DNA of 46,474 nt from an uncultured Pelagibacteraceae bacterium (GTDB lineage: Bacteria; Pseudomonadota; Alphaproteobacteria; Pelagibacterales; Pelagibacteraceae), in contig CACMYF010000006.1 of NCBI GenBank assembly GCA_902617805.1, positions 1-46,474 on the forward strand. The letters are read 5' to 3'. How positions within the stretch are numbered: position 1 is the stretch's first letter; each line of letters begins with the position of its first letter. Below are positions 1-9,612 of the stretch, in pieces. Below the pieces are notes generated by a model. That model saw nothing but the letters and a program-made list of their open reading frames with translations. It was not told where the DNA came from and made no database searches. The position numbers were made by a program, and so were the translations under genes.

Positions 1-903
1 GAAATAATTAAAAATTCTGAGATTGTTATTCAATTAGGATTACCTGTTGAGGAAAAATTATCTTTTTTTAATGAAAATCAAACTTTAATTGGCTCATTAA
101 ACGCTTTTGTAAATAAAGACAAATTAGAAAATTTAAAGTCAAAGAAAATAAATTGTTTTTCTTTGGAATTGCTACCAAGAATTACAAGAGCGCAATCAAT
201 GGATATTTTATCATCACAAGCTAACCTTGCTGGTTACAAAGCGGTGGTAGAGGCTTTCCAAGTTTATGAAAGAGCAATTCCGATGATGATGACTGCAGCA
301 GGAACAATTCCTGCAGCAAAAGTATTAGTAGTTGGAGCTGGAGTTGCTGGATTACAAGCTATTGCAACTGCTAAAAGAATGGGAGCTGTAGTATTTGCAA
401 CGGATGTAAGGATGGCCTCAAAAGAACAAGTTGAGAGTTTAGGTGGAAAATTTCTTACAGTTGAAGGATCTGAGAATTTAGAAACCGAAGGTGGTTATGC
501 AAAAGAAGCGTCAGATGATTTTAAAAAGAAACAAGAAGAACTACTTTCAGAAACATTAAAAAAAATTGATATAATAATATGTACTGCTTTAATTCCAGGT
601 AGAGAAGCTCCAAAAATAATTAAAGAGGAAATGTTTAAAAATTTACAATCAGGTTCAGTCATTTATGACTTAGCAGCAGTTCAAGGAGGAAATACTGTAT
701 TTACCGAGGTTGATAAGATTATTGAAAAAAATGGTGTTAAAATTTTAGGTGAGGCAAATATATTAAATAAATTACCTGTATCTGCTTCTAATTTATATGC
801 TAAAAATGTATTTAATTTTATCTCTAATTTATATGATAAAGAAAATAAGAAATTAAATATTAATTTAGAGGATGAAATAATAGAGAAAACACTTATCAAG
901 TAG
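1..903 (+). CDS. pntA: NAD(P) transhydrogenase alpha subunit part 1, 5'-truncated by the window edge
   Basis: Frame 1 is open from base 1 (EIIKNSEIVIQLGLPVEEKL...), upstream of the listed ORF start at 163. Contains the dinucleotide-binding motif VLVVGAGVAGLQAIATAKRMGA; followed by pntA2 and pntB. Confidence 0.95.
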   Translation, partial: EIIKNSEIVIQLGLPVEEKLSFFNENQTLIGSLNAFVNKDKLENLKSKKINCFSLELLPRITRAQSMDILSSQANLAGYKAVVEAFQVYERAIPMMMTAAGTIPAAKVLVVGAGVAGLQAIATAKRMGAVVFATDVRMASKEQVESLGGKFLTVEGSENLETEGGYAKEASDDFKKKQEELLSETLKKIDIIICTALIPGREAPKIIKEEMFKNLQSGSVIYDLAAVQGGNTVFTEVDKIIEKNGVKILGEANILNKLPVSASNLYAKNVFNFISNLYDKENKKLNINLEDEIIEKTLIK

Positions 904-907
904 GATT

Positions 908-1216
908 ATGGAAATAGACCCCTTTATATTCAGATTAAGTATATTTATATTATCAATATTTGTTGGTTACTATGTTGTATGGAGTGTAACACCTTCTTTA
1001 CATACTCCTTTGATGTCAGTTACGAATGCAATTTCTTCAGTAATCATCGTAGGTGCGATAATTGCAGCTTTGTCTGGAAGTGATGGAGTAGTTTTTTCAT
1101 CATCTAGTATTTATGGATTTTTAGCAATTATTTTAGCAGCTGTTAATATTTTTGGTGGATTTTTAGTCACCCAAAGAATGTTAGCAATGTATAAAAAAAA
1201 GAAAAAGGATAAATAA
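908..1216 (+). CDS. pntAB: NAD(P) transhydrogenase alpha subunit part 2 (membrane)
   Basis: Short membrane protein with VWSVTPSLHTPLMSVTNAISSVIIVGA, typical of the split PntA C-terminal part; lies between pntA1 and pntB. Confidence 0.93.
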   Translation: MEIDPFIFRLSIFILSIFVGYYVVWSVTPSLHTPLMSVTNAISSVIIVGAIIAALSGSDGVVFSSSSIYGFLAIILAAVNIFGGFLVTQRMLAMYKKKKKDK

Positions 1217-1219
1217 TTA

Positions 1220-2614
1220 ATGTCTGCAAATCTATCTGCAATTTTGTATTTAGTATCTGGGGTATTATTTATTTTAGCTTTAAGAGGTTTGTCTTCTCCT
1301 GAAACTTCAAGACAAGGAAATTTATTTGGAATAATTGGAATGGTTATTGCTGTAACAGTTACATTTTTATCAGTTGGTAATTTTAGTTCTGGATTTATCT
1401 ATGTTTTAATATTTTTAGCTGTTGGTGGGAGTCTTGGAGCATTTATAGCATATCGTATCCCAATGACTGCAATGCCAGAATTAGTTGCGGGCTTTCATAG
1501 TTTAGTTGGTTTAGCAGCTGTATTCGTAGCAATCTCTGCATTTATTAATCCATCTGCATTTAATCTCGGAACGCCTGGAAATATTAAACTTGCAAGTTTA
1601 ATTGAAATGGCAATTGGAGCAGCAGTTGGTGCAATCACTTTTTCTGGATCTGTTATAGCATTCTTAAAATTACAAGGAATAATGTCAGGCGCACCAATAA
1701 CTTTTAAAGGCCAACATTTATTAAATGCATTGTTGTTAATTTTGATCGTAATTCTAACTATTTATCTTTGTTCAACACAATCATCTAATTTATTTTGGAT
1801 ATTAATTGCAATTTCTTTTTTAATTGGATTTTTAATTATTATTCCAATTGGTGGTGCAGATATGCCAGTTGTAATTTCAATGTTAAATTCTTATTCAGGC
1901 TGGGCCGCAGCTGGAATTGGATTTACCTTAGAAAATACAGCCTTAATTATTACAGGAGCATTGGTTGGATCGTCTGGTGCAATACTTTCATACATAATGT
2001 GTAAAGGAATGAATAGATCATTCTTTAATGTTATTTTAGGTGGTTTTGGAGCTACAGACCAAACTTCTGGAAGTCAAAACAAAGAACAAAGGCCAGTAAA
2101 AAGTGGTAATGCAGATGATGCAGCTTTTTTAATGAAAAATGCATCTTCAGTTATAATTGTTCCAGGGTATGGAATGGCAGTGGCACAAGCACAGCATGCT
2201 TTAAGAGAAATGGTGGATACATTAAAGAAGAACGATATCAAAGTATCATATGCTATTCATCCAGTTGCAGGACGTATGCCTGGTCATATGAATGTTTTGT
2301 TGGCTGAAGCAAATGTTCCATATGATGAAGTATTTGAATTGGAAGAAATAAATAATGATTTTGCAAATGCAGATGTTGCATTTGTGATCGGTGCAAATGA
2401 TGTTACTAATCCTGTAGCAAAAACAGATCCTCAAAGTCCAATTTATGGAATGCCAGTTCTAGACGTAGAAAAATGTAAATCCGTGTTATTTGTAAAAAGA
2501 AGTTTATCTCCCGGATATGCAGGAATAGATAATGATTTATTCTATAAAGAAAACACTTTAATGCTTTTTGCAGATGCAAAAAAAATGACAGAGGATATTA
2601 CAAAGAATTTGTAG
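1220..2614 (+). CDS. pntB: NAD(P) transhydrogenase beta subunit
   Basis: C-terminal NADP-binding domain VIIVPGYGMAVAQAQHALREM...HPVAGRMPGHMNVLLAEANVPYD is diagnostic of PntB. Confidence 0.97.
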   Translation: MSANLSAILYLVSGVLFILALRGLSSPETSRQGNLFGIIGMVIAVTVTFLSVGNFSSGFIYVLIFLAVGGSLGAFIAYRIPMTAMPELVAGFHSLVGLAAVFVAISAFINPSAFNLGTPGNIKLASLIEMAIGAAVGAITFSGSVIAFLKLQGIMSGAPITFKGQHLLNALLLILIVILTIYLCSTQSSNLFWILIAISFLIGFLIIIPIGGADMPVVISMLNSYSGWAAAGIGFTLENTALIITGALVGSSGAILSYIMCKGMNRSFFNVILGGFGATDQTSGSQNKEQRPVKSGNADDAAFLMKNASSVIIVPGYGMAVAQAQHALREMVDTLKKNDIKVSYAIHPVAGRMPGHMNVLLAEANVPYDEVFELEEINNDFANADVAFVIGANDVTNPVAKTDPQSPIYGMPVLDVEKCKSVLFVKRSLSPGYAGIDNDLFYKENTLMLFADAKKMTEDITKNL

Positions 2615-2619
2615 ATCTT

Positions 2620-3318
2620 ATGAGTATAAAGATTTTTTGTGATATTGCAGACGTCTCTTTAATTAAAAAATTTAATAAAAGAAAAGTTGTTAAAGGATTT
2701 ACAACTAATCCAAGCCTAATGAGAAAAGCTGGCGCAAAAGACTATATGTCGTACTCTAAACAAATACTTAAGTTTTGCAAAAGCAAACCAATTTCTTTTG
2801 AAGTATTTGCTGATGATCAAAAATCTATGATTGAGCAAGGAAAAAAAATAAATACATGGGGTAAAAATATATATGTAAAAGTTCCAGTGGTTAACTCAAA
2901 AAATAAGTTTACAGGAAATGTAATTAAAGAACTTAATAATAAAAATATTAAGTTGAATATAACCGCAGTATACACGGCCAAACAAACTGCTAAAATACTT
3001 AAAGTTATAAATAAAAAAACAAAAGTGATAATATCAATTTTTGCTGGAAGAGCAGGAGATACTGGAAAAGACCCAGTCCCTGAATTTGTCAAAAGTATAA
3101 AATTAGCAAAAAATTATAAAAATGTAGAAATCTTATGGGCTAGTGTGAGAGAACCGTATAATTATTTGCAAGCTAAAAAATTGGGCTGCCATATAATAAC
3201 TATTCCTCCGGCTGTAATTGAGAAAATAGAAAATTTTGGAAAATCATTCAATCAATTAACTTTAGAAACAGTTAAAACCTTCCTTGTTGATAGCAAGAAA
3301 TCTAATTTTAAAATATAA
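2620..3318 (+). CDS. tal: transaldolase family protein
   Basis: MSIKIFCDIADVSLIKKF...VKGFTTNPSLMRKAG...YVKVPVVN...NITAVYT...ISIFAGRAGDTGKDP...ILWASVREPYN: Tal/FSA family motifs. Confidence 0.85.
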   Translation: MSIKIFCDIADVSLIKKFNKRKVVKGFTTNPSLMRKAGAKDYMSYSKQILKFCKSKPISFEVFADDQKSMIEQGKKINTWGKNIYVKVPVVNSKNKFTGNVIKELNNKNIKLNITAVYTAKQTAKILKVINKKTKVIISIFAGRAGDTGKDPVPEFVKSIKLAKNYKNVEILWASVREPYNYLQAKKLGCHIITIPPAVIEKIENFGKSFNQLTLETVKTFLVDSKKSNFKI

Positions 3319-3324
3319 CTAAAT

Positions 3325-3401
<77 letters not shown>

Positions 3402-3407
3402 GTATTT

Positions 3408-3614
3408 TTAAATTCTATTCTTGAGTTTATTTAATTTCTTAACTCTTTTTATATTTTCTTGAAGTATTCTCTTTTTCTTTTCTGATGGTTTTTCATAAGT
3501 ATTCTTTAATTTAATTACCTTAAAGAAACCATCTCTTTGAAGTTTTCTTTTCAAAACCCTCAAAGCTTGTTCAATATTATTATCTTTAACTTCTATTTTA
3601 ATAACCACCTCCAA
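3408..3614 (-). CDS. rpsU: 30S ribosomal protein bS21
   Basis: 68 aa basic protein, VKDNNIEQALRVLKRKLQRDGFF...YEKPSEKKKR. Confidence 0.95.
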   Translation of the reverse strand: MEVVIKIEVKDNNIEQALRVLKRKLQRDGFFKVIKLKNTYEKPSEKKKRILQENIKRVKKLNKLKNRI

Positions 3615-3665
3615 AAAAGCGGTTAGATAACACTTTTATAAATTTATGTCTATTAATTTTATTCA

Positions 3666-4247
3666 TTAAACAGATGCCTGGGTTGATTTATTTTGTTTTT
3701 CTTTTTCTTTTTTTTCTCTTTTTATTCTTCTTTCAGCTTTTTCAATAGCCTCAACCAAATCTTTTTGAGTAAATAAATTTAAAGCAACAGGATCTTTTGG
3801 GTTTAAATTATTATAATTCCAATAACTTTTATTTCTAATTGATGTCACAGAATTTTTAGTAATGCCAACCAACTTGGCTATTTGAGAATCTTTTAAAATA
3901 TTATGTTGTTTAATTAACCATAAAGCAGAGTCGGGTTTATCCTGCCTTTTTGATAAAGGAATGTATTTCTTTATTTTTTTTTCATTATTTGAAATTTCAA
4001 TATCACTACTTTTAATATTTAAAGGTCTATTTTCATCTTTTGAAGATAGTTCAATTTCCTCTCTTGAAAGTTGACCAGATATAATGGGATTATATGCTTT
4101 AATACCCTTTGCAACTTCACCATCTGCAATTCCTTGTATTTCAACTTCATGTAATTTACAAAAATTTGCGATTTGCTTGAAAGTTAATGTAGTGTTTTCT
4201 ACTAACCATACGGCTGTTGCCATTGGCATTAAGGGAGCGTTTGACAT
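3666..4247 (-). CDS. DUF1013 family cell-cycle transcriptional regulator (TrcR-like)
   Basis: MSNAPLMPMATAVWLVENTTLTFKQIANFCKLHEVEIQGIADGEVAKGIKAYNPI and the second repeat DSALWLIKQHNILKDSQIAKLVGITKNSVTSIRNKSYWN match the DUF1013 pattern as I know it. Confidence 0.85.
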   Translation of the reverse strand: MSNAPLMPMATAVWLVENTTLTFKQIANFCKLHEVEIQGIADGEVAKGIKAYNPIISGQLSREEIELSSKDENRPLNIKSSDIEISNNEKKIKKYIPLSKRQDKPDSALWLIKQHNILKDSQIAKLVGITKNSVTSIRNKSYWNYNNLNPKDPVALNLFTQKDLVEAIEKAERRIKREKKEKEKQNKSTQASV

Positions 4248-4478
4248 TTAGCTATTTTTTTCTGATTTAAAATTTTGGAATTTTTTATTAAATTTACTTA
4301 TTCTACCTTTATCCATTAATTTTTGCTTTCCACCAGTCCAGGCCGCATGAGATTTAGGGTCTATTTCTAATTTTAATATATCCCCTTCAGCACCCCAAGT
4401 TGATTTAGTTTCAAATTGAGTACCATCAGTCATCTCAACCTTAATGGTGTGGTAGTTTGGGTGTATGTCTTTTTTCAT
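4248..4478 (-). CDS. rpmE: 50S ribosomal protein bL31
   Basis: [29 protein letters not shown]...KSHAAWTGG. Confidence 0.96.
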   Translation of the reverse strand: MKKDIHPNYHTIKVEMTDGTQFETKSTWGAEGDILKLEIDPKSHAAWTGGKQKLMDKGRISKFNKKFQNFKSEKNS

Positions 4479-4513
4479 ATCGAGACTTATAGCAAAAGAA
4501 ATTTAGAACACAA

Positions 4514-5254
4514 TTAAAAGTTCTTTAAATTTTCAAGCATTTTATCATTAATTGCACCACTTGAAGCTCGAATATCTATATTATTATGATCGAATTTATC
4601 TAAATCATTAACTATCCCGCCCGCCTCCTCTACCAACAAGGCTCCTGCTGCTACGTCCCAAATATTAATTTTATTATGAAAAAAACCATCTAATCTACCT
4701 GAGGCTACATAAGCCAAGTCTAAAGCTGCACATCCGCTGTATCTCATATTCAAATTACTGAATTTGACTCCCTCATGATTACTAGAAAACAAACATTCAT
4801 CTAATAAGTTTTTATTTGATACTCGTAATCTTTGATTATTTAGATAAGCTCCTTTATTTTTTTCTGCATAAAACATTTCATCTTTAATAGGATCATAAAT
4901 TAAACCACTAATTATCTCTTTTTTATATTCAAGTGCCAAACAAATTGCAAAATGGGGAATACCATGTAAAAAATTTGTTGTACCATCTATAGGATCGATA
5001 ATCCAAATATTATCTTTATCTTTATTTTCAATTGAACCAACTTCCTCTGATAAAAAAGAATAATTTTTTTTTATTTTAGAAAGTTCTTCAATTAGAATTT
5101 TTTCAACATGTTTGTCAGTTTTTGTAACAAAATCTCGAGGTCCTTTTTTAGATACTTGTAGTTTCTCAACTTCTCCAAAATCTCTTATTACAGACTTTGA
5201 GGCTTTTTCAGCTGCTTTAATCATTATGTTTAAATTTGAGGATATAGAGATCAT
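4514..5254 (-). CDS. suhB: inositol monophosphatase family protein
   Basis: FLSEEVG...IWIIDPIDGTTNFLHGIPHFAICLAL...INIWDVAAGALLVEEAGG. Confidence 0.92.
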   Translation of the reverse strand: MISISSNLNIMIKAAEKASKSVIRDFGEVEKLQVSKKGPRDFVTKTDKHVEKILIEELSKIKKNYSFLSEEVGSIENKDKDNIWIIDPIDGTTNFLHGIPHFAICLALEYKKEIISGLIYDPIKDEMFYAEKNKGAYLNNQRLRVSNKNLLDECLFSSNHEGVKFSNLNMRYSGCAALDLAYVASGRLDGFFHNKINIWDVAAGALLVEEAGGIVNDLDKFDHNNIDIRASSGAINDKMLENLKNF

Positions 5255-5255
5255 T

Positions 5256-5816
5256 TTAGATTTTTTTAATGTATTCTAAATTTCTGGTATCAACTACGAT
5301 TTCATCACCTGCTTCAATAAACGGAGGAACTTGAATATTTAAACCATTATCAAGAGTTGCTGGTTTGTAAGATGATGACACAGTTTGTCCTTTAAGAGCC
5401 GCATCAGTAGTTTCAATTTTACAATGTACTTGGTTGGGTAATTCAATTGATAATGGTTTTTCGTTATAAAAACTTACAGAAACTTGAAGGTTTTCAGTTA
5501 AAAGTTTACCCTTATCACCTACAGTTTCTTTTTTTATTTCTATTTGTTCAAATGTTTTTGGATCCATAAAAAAATAATTAGCTTCATCACTATAAAGATA
5601 ATTGAAAGTCGTTTCCTCTAATGATGCTTTTTCTACTGTTTCACTTGATCTAAATCTTTCATTTAACTTTGTATTTTTGTTTAAGCTTTTCATTTCAACT
5701 TGAGCAAACGCACCACCTTTTCCTGGTTTTACATGTTGGGTTTTCAAAACTTGCCATAAGTCATTTTTATATTCTAAGAGCATTCCAACTCTTATTTCTC
5801 CAGCATTAATTTTCAT
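5256..5816 (-). CDS. efp: elongation factor P
   Basis: MKINAGEIRVGMLLEYKNDLWQVLKTQHVKPGKGGAFAQVEMK, 186 aa. Confidence 0.97.
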   Translation of the reverse strand: MKINAGEIRVGMLLEYKNDLWQVLKTQHVKPGKGGAFAQVEMKSLNKNTKLNERFRSSETVEKASLEETTFNYLYSDEANYFFMDPKTFEQIEIKKETVGDKGKLLTENLQVSVSFYNEKPLSIELPNQVHCKIETTDAALKGQTVSSSYKPATLDNGLNIQVPPFIEAGDEIVVDTRNLEYIKKI

Positions 5817-6433
5817 TTTAATCTTTCTATAGCTTGTAACGGTTTATATTTTTTATTTTTCCAAATGTAGCCTGAGATAGCTAAAAAATTAGCATTATTC
5901 AATAATAGATTTTTATAATTAACAGCATTAATTCCACCAATAGCTACTATTGGAATTTTTGTAAAACTACTAACTTTATTTAAAATCTCTACAGAGGCTA
6001 CATGCTTAGTTTTTTTAGTTTTAGATTGATTAAAAGCACCAAAGGCAATGTAATCAGCTTTAGCTTTAATTGCTTTTTTTGCTAAATTTATAGAATTATG
6101 ACAAGTAATTCCTATAATTTTTTTACCAAGTATTTTTTTTGCTATGTTAATATTCATATCTTTTTGACCTAGATGGCAACCATCAGCATTTAATTTTAAA
6201 GCGAGTAAAGGATCATCGTTAATTATAAATTTTACTTTATTTTTTTTACAAATATTCTTAATTTTTTTGCCAATTATAATTTTCTTTTTAAGAGAATAAT
6301 TTTTAAGTCTAAGTTGAAAAAAACTTACTTTTCCAGTTTTTAAAATTAATTTTAGATTTTTATCGAAAGAACTAGAAATTTTGTTAGGAGAAATAAGATA
6401 AATAAATTTTTTTTTACTTATTTTCAAGCTCAC
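5813..6433 (-). CDS. thiE: thiamine phosphate synthase
   Basis: FFQLRLKN...KFIINDDPLLALKLNADGCHLGQKDM...IGITCHN...YIAFGAFNQSKTKK...PIVAIGGIN. Confidence 0.88.
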   Translation of the reverse strand: MSLKISKKKFIYLISPNKISSSFDKNLKLILKTGKVSFFQLRLKNYSLKKKIIIGKKIKNICKKNKVKFIINDDPLLALKLNADGCHLGQKDMNINIAKKILGKKIIGITCHNSINLAKKAIKAKADYIAFGAFNQSKTKKTKHVASVEILNKVSSFTKIPIVAIGGINAVNYKNLLLNNANFLAISGYIWKNKKYKPLQAIERLK

Positions 6434-7424
6434 TAGACCATTTTCCTTGAGCAGCTAAAGTACACATTTTAGCCCTATGATTAAAAGTAGTTTGAGCTGC
6501 CTCTACATTTTTAATATCATTAGACCAAACTTTTAAAGCACTTTGTTGAAGAGCTCTTCCATATGAATAGGTCATTATAAAATTAGTATTGTTGTTTTTA
6601 TTTATTAAATTTAAATTCGCCGTAGCCTCAATTTCCGATTGTCCTCCAGATAAAAAAGCTATTCCAGGAACTTCACTAGGTACACAATTTTTAAGGCATT
6701 CCAACGTTTTGATAGAAACTTCTTCACCAGAAATTTTATTTTCTGATAGGTTGCCAGACAAAATCATATTCGGTTTTAAAATAATTCCCGATAAATCAAC
6801 TTTGTGTAAAATTAGTTCCTCAAAACATTTTTTAATTACTTCTGATGTTTTATTAAAACAAACTTCTGCAGAATGGTTTCCATCCATTAATACCTCAGGT
6901 TCTACTATTGGAACCATTCCATTTTCTTGAACTAGTGCAGAGTATCTAGCAAGTGCATGAGCATTACTACTTATTGCCAGTTTGCTTGGATAATTTTCAC
7001 CAATAGAATAGACGCCTCTCCATTTTGTAAATCTTGCTCCAAGATCATAATATTTTTTTAATCTATCTCTAAGGCCGTCTAATCCTTCTGTAACTTTTTC
7101 TTTTGGAGAATTTGCTAAATCTTTTGCACCAGTATCAACTTTAATTCCAGGAACTGCACCTGAACTAGATATTAAATTTGGTATTGATTTTCCTGTGCTT
7201 GAAATTTGATTGATGGTTTCATCGTAAAGAATAACACCACCTATACAATCCTTCATTCCATGAGATGAAAAAAGAATTTCTCTGAAGCAAAGCCTATTTT
7301 CTGGTGTTGATTTGACATTTACTGCTTCAAGTCTTTTAGTCATAGTTCCATTGCTTTCATCAGCCGCAAGTATACCTTTACCGTTGGAAATTATTTTAAG
7401 TGCAATTTTATTTAATTCAGACAT
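6414..7424 (-). CDS. class I fructose-bisphosphate aldolase
   Basis: GKGILAADESNGTMTKRLEAVNV...GVILYDETI...FTKWRGVY...GIAFLSGGQSEIEATANLN: class I aldolase signatures. Confidence 0.93.
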   Translation of the reverse strand: MSELNKIALKIISNGKGILAADESNGTMTKRLEAVNVKSTPENRLCFREILFSSHGMKDCIGGVILYDETINQISSTGKSIPNLISSSGAVPGIKVDTGAKDLANSPKEKVTEGLDGLRDRLKKYYDLGARFTKWRGVYSIGENYPSKLAISSNAHALARYSALVQENGMVPIVEPEVLMDGNHSAEVCFNKTSEVIKKCFEELILHKVDLSGIILKPNMILSGNLSENKISGEEVSIKTLECLKNCVPSEVPGIAFLSGGQSEIEATANLNLINKNNNTNFIMTYSYGRALQQSALKVWSNDIKNVEAAQTTFNHRAKMCTLAAQGKWSSELENK

Positions 7425-7425
7425 T

Positions 7426-8604
7426 TTAATTTAATGCGGTTATACCAGGAAGGTTTTTACCTTCAAGATATTCTAAAAAAGCTCCACCTGCAGTTGAAAC
7501 AAAATTAAACTCATTAACAGCTTTTAAATTATTTAATAAAGAAACTGTGTCTCCACCACCAGCTACTGAAAAAATTTTGTTTGCTTTATTATTTTCAATT
7601 ATTTTTTTTGCTATTTGAATACTTCCATAAGCGAAATTTGGATTTTCAAAATATCCTGCAGGTCCATTCCAAAGTATAGTTTTACTATTATCAATAATTT
7701 TTGTTATTTTATCAATAGTTTTTGGACCAATATCTAATATCATTTCATCAGATAATATCTCGTTCAATTCTTTCTTTTGAGGAGATCCATTTAAATCTTT
7801 AGATACAATCACATCTTCTGGACAGATTATTTTACATTTTTCTTTTTTCGAAAGAGAGATGATTTCTTCAACTATTATATTACAATTTTTTTCTTTGATA
7901 GATTTTCCAATACTATTTCCAAAATATTCTATGAAATTATTAGCCATACCCCCAACAATTATAATATTATCAAATTTAGGAATTAAATTTTTAATAACAT
8001 TAATCTTAGTTGAAATTTTAGATCCCCCAATAATACAAGTAATTGGTCTGGTAATTTCAGAAGTTATTTTATTAAGTGCATTCACTTCCAAGTCTAGCTG
8101 TAACCCAGAAAACGAGGGTAAGAATTTTGGAATTTCACAAATAGAGGAATGAGCTCTATGTGAACAAGAAAAAGCCTCATTTACATATATATCTCCAAGA
8201 CTCGATAGATGTTCTGCAAACTTATTATCATTTTGCTCTTCTTCTGAATAAAATCTAATATTTTCTAAAATAAAAATATTCTCATTATATTCATTGAAGA
8301 AATCTTTACTTTTTATTTCTTTAATATTTTCAGTAATAAGTTTTACTTTCTTTTTTAATTTATTTTGCAATTCTGTACAAATTGGTTCCAGAGAAAGCTC
8401 TTTATCTGTTTTACCTTTTGGTCTTCCAACATGAGATAAAATTATAATTTTAGCTTTTTCTTTAATCAAAAAATTTAATGTAGGAAGAATTTTATCAATT
8501 CTTGTTGTGTCTGTTATGTTGTCTCTTTCCAAAGGGACATTTAAATCTAGTCTTAATAATATTTTTTTATTCTTTAGATTTTTTTCGTTTATAATACTTC
8601 TCAT
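7426..8604 (-). CDS. pgk: phosphoglycerate kinase
   Basis: KILLRLDLNVPLE...IILSHVGRPKGK...ILWNGPAGYFE...FSVAGGGDTVSLL. Confidence 0.96.
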   Translation of the reverse strand: MRSIINEKNLKNKKILLRLDLNVPLERDNITDTTRIDKILPTLNFLIKEKAKIIILSHVGRPKGKTDKELSLEPICTELQNKLKKKVKLITENIKEIKSKDFFNEYNENIFILENIRFYSEEEQNDNKFAEHLSSLGDIYVNEAFSCSHRAHSSICEIPKFLPSFSGLQLDLEVNALNKITSEITRPITCIIGGSKISTKINVIKNLIPKFDNIIIVGGMANNFIEYFGNSIGKSIKEKNCNIIVEEIISLSKKEKCKIICPEDVIVSKDLNGSPQKKELNEILSDEMILDIGPKTIDKITKIIDNSKTILWNGPAGYFENPNFAYGSIQIAKKIIENNKANKIFSVAGGGDTVSLLNNLKAVNEFNFVSTAGGAFLEYLEGKNLPGITALN

Positions 8605-9611
8605 TAAGAGATTTTATGCAAAGTTTCAGCGATATCACACATCCTATTAGAAAAACCCCACTCATTATCATACCAGGCTGATATTTTACCCATATTACTT
8701 CCAACTACATTTGTTAAAGAAGCATCTACTATTGCGGAAGCAGGATGATGATTAAAATCTATAGATACTAATTTTTCATGAGTAACTTCTAAGATGTTTT
8801 TTAATTTATTTTTTGATGCTTGTTCAAAGGCATCATTAATTTTATTTATGTTAATATCTTTTTTTGTACAAAAAACTAATTCAACAAGAGAAACATTAGG
8901 AGTGGGCACCCTCATCGCAACACCTTCTAGTTTCCCTTTTAGGTTTGGTATTATTTCTCCTATTGCTTTCGAAGCTCCTGTTGAGGTAGGAACGATTGAT
9001 TGACTTGCAGATCTCGCTCTTCTGGGATCTTTGTGAGAGTTATCTAAAATTCTCTGATCGCTAGTAAATGCATGAATTGTAGTCATAAAACCTTTTTCAA
9101 TTTCAAAATTTTGATCAAGAACACTGATTACTGGTGCTAGACAATTGGTTGTGCATGAAGCTGCAGATATTATTTTATCCTCTTTAGTAATTATATTTTC
9201 ATTAACACCAAATACTATTGTTTTATCAGCATTTTTACATGGAGCAGAAACGATCACCTTTTTTGCACCATTTTCTATATGAGCAAGAAGTTTTTCTTTC
9301 GAATTAAATCTTCCAGTACATTCGAAAACATAATCAACATCGTGTTTTTTCCAATTTATGTCTTCAATTTTTGTTTCTTGAGAAAATGTAATTTTATTTT
9401 TATTAATTATTAAATGATTTGGATCATAATCTAAATCAGCATTTAATTTTCCATGTATAGAATCATATCTGATTAATTTAGATGTAGTTTCTGAATTTGA
9501 CCTGTTGTTTATATGATTAATTTTTAAATTTTTATTTTTACTTTCTACAATTGATCTAACAACCATACGACCAATCCGTCCCATTCCATTAATTCCAATT
9601 TTAATTGTCAT
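8604..9611 (-). CDS. gap: glyceraldehyde-3-phosphate dehydrogenase
   Basis: KIGINGMGRIGRMVVRS...ISAASCTTNCLAPVISVL...WYDNEWGFSNRM. Confidence 0.97.
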   Translation of the reverse strand: MTIKIGINGMGRIGRMVVRSIVESKNKNLKINHINNRSNSETTSKLIRYDSIHGKLNADLDYDPNHLIINKNKITFSQETKIEDINWKKHDVDYVFECTGRFNSKEKLLAHIENGAKKVIVSAPCKNADKTIVFGVNENIITKEDKIISAASCTTNCLAPVISVLDQNFEIEKGFMTTIHAFTSDQRILDNSHKDPRRARSASQSIVPTSTGASKAIGEIIPNLKGKLEGVAMRVPTPNVSLVELVFCTKKDININKINDAFEQASKNKLKNILEVTHEKLVSIDFNHHPASAIVDASLTNVVGSNMGKISAWYDNEWGFSNRMCDIAETLHKIS

Positions 9612-9612
9612 T

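Noticed and set aside
6589-6930. 113-aa antisense ORF inside the class I aldolase gene
   Set aside because: Fully overlaps a recognised CDS, no RBS context or family signal.
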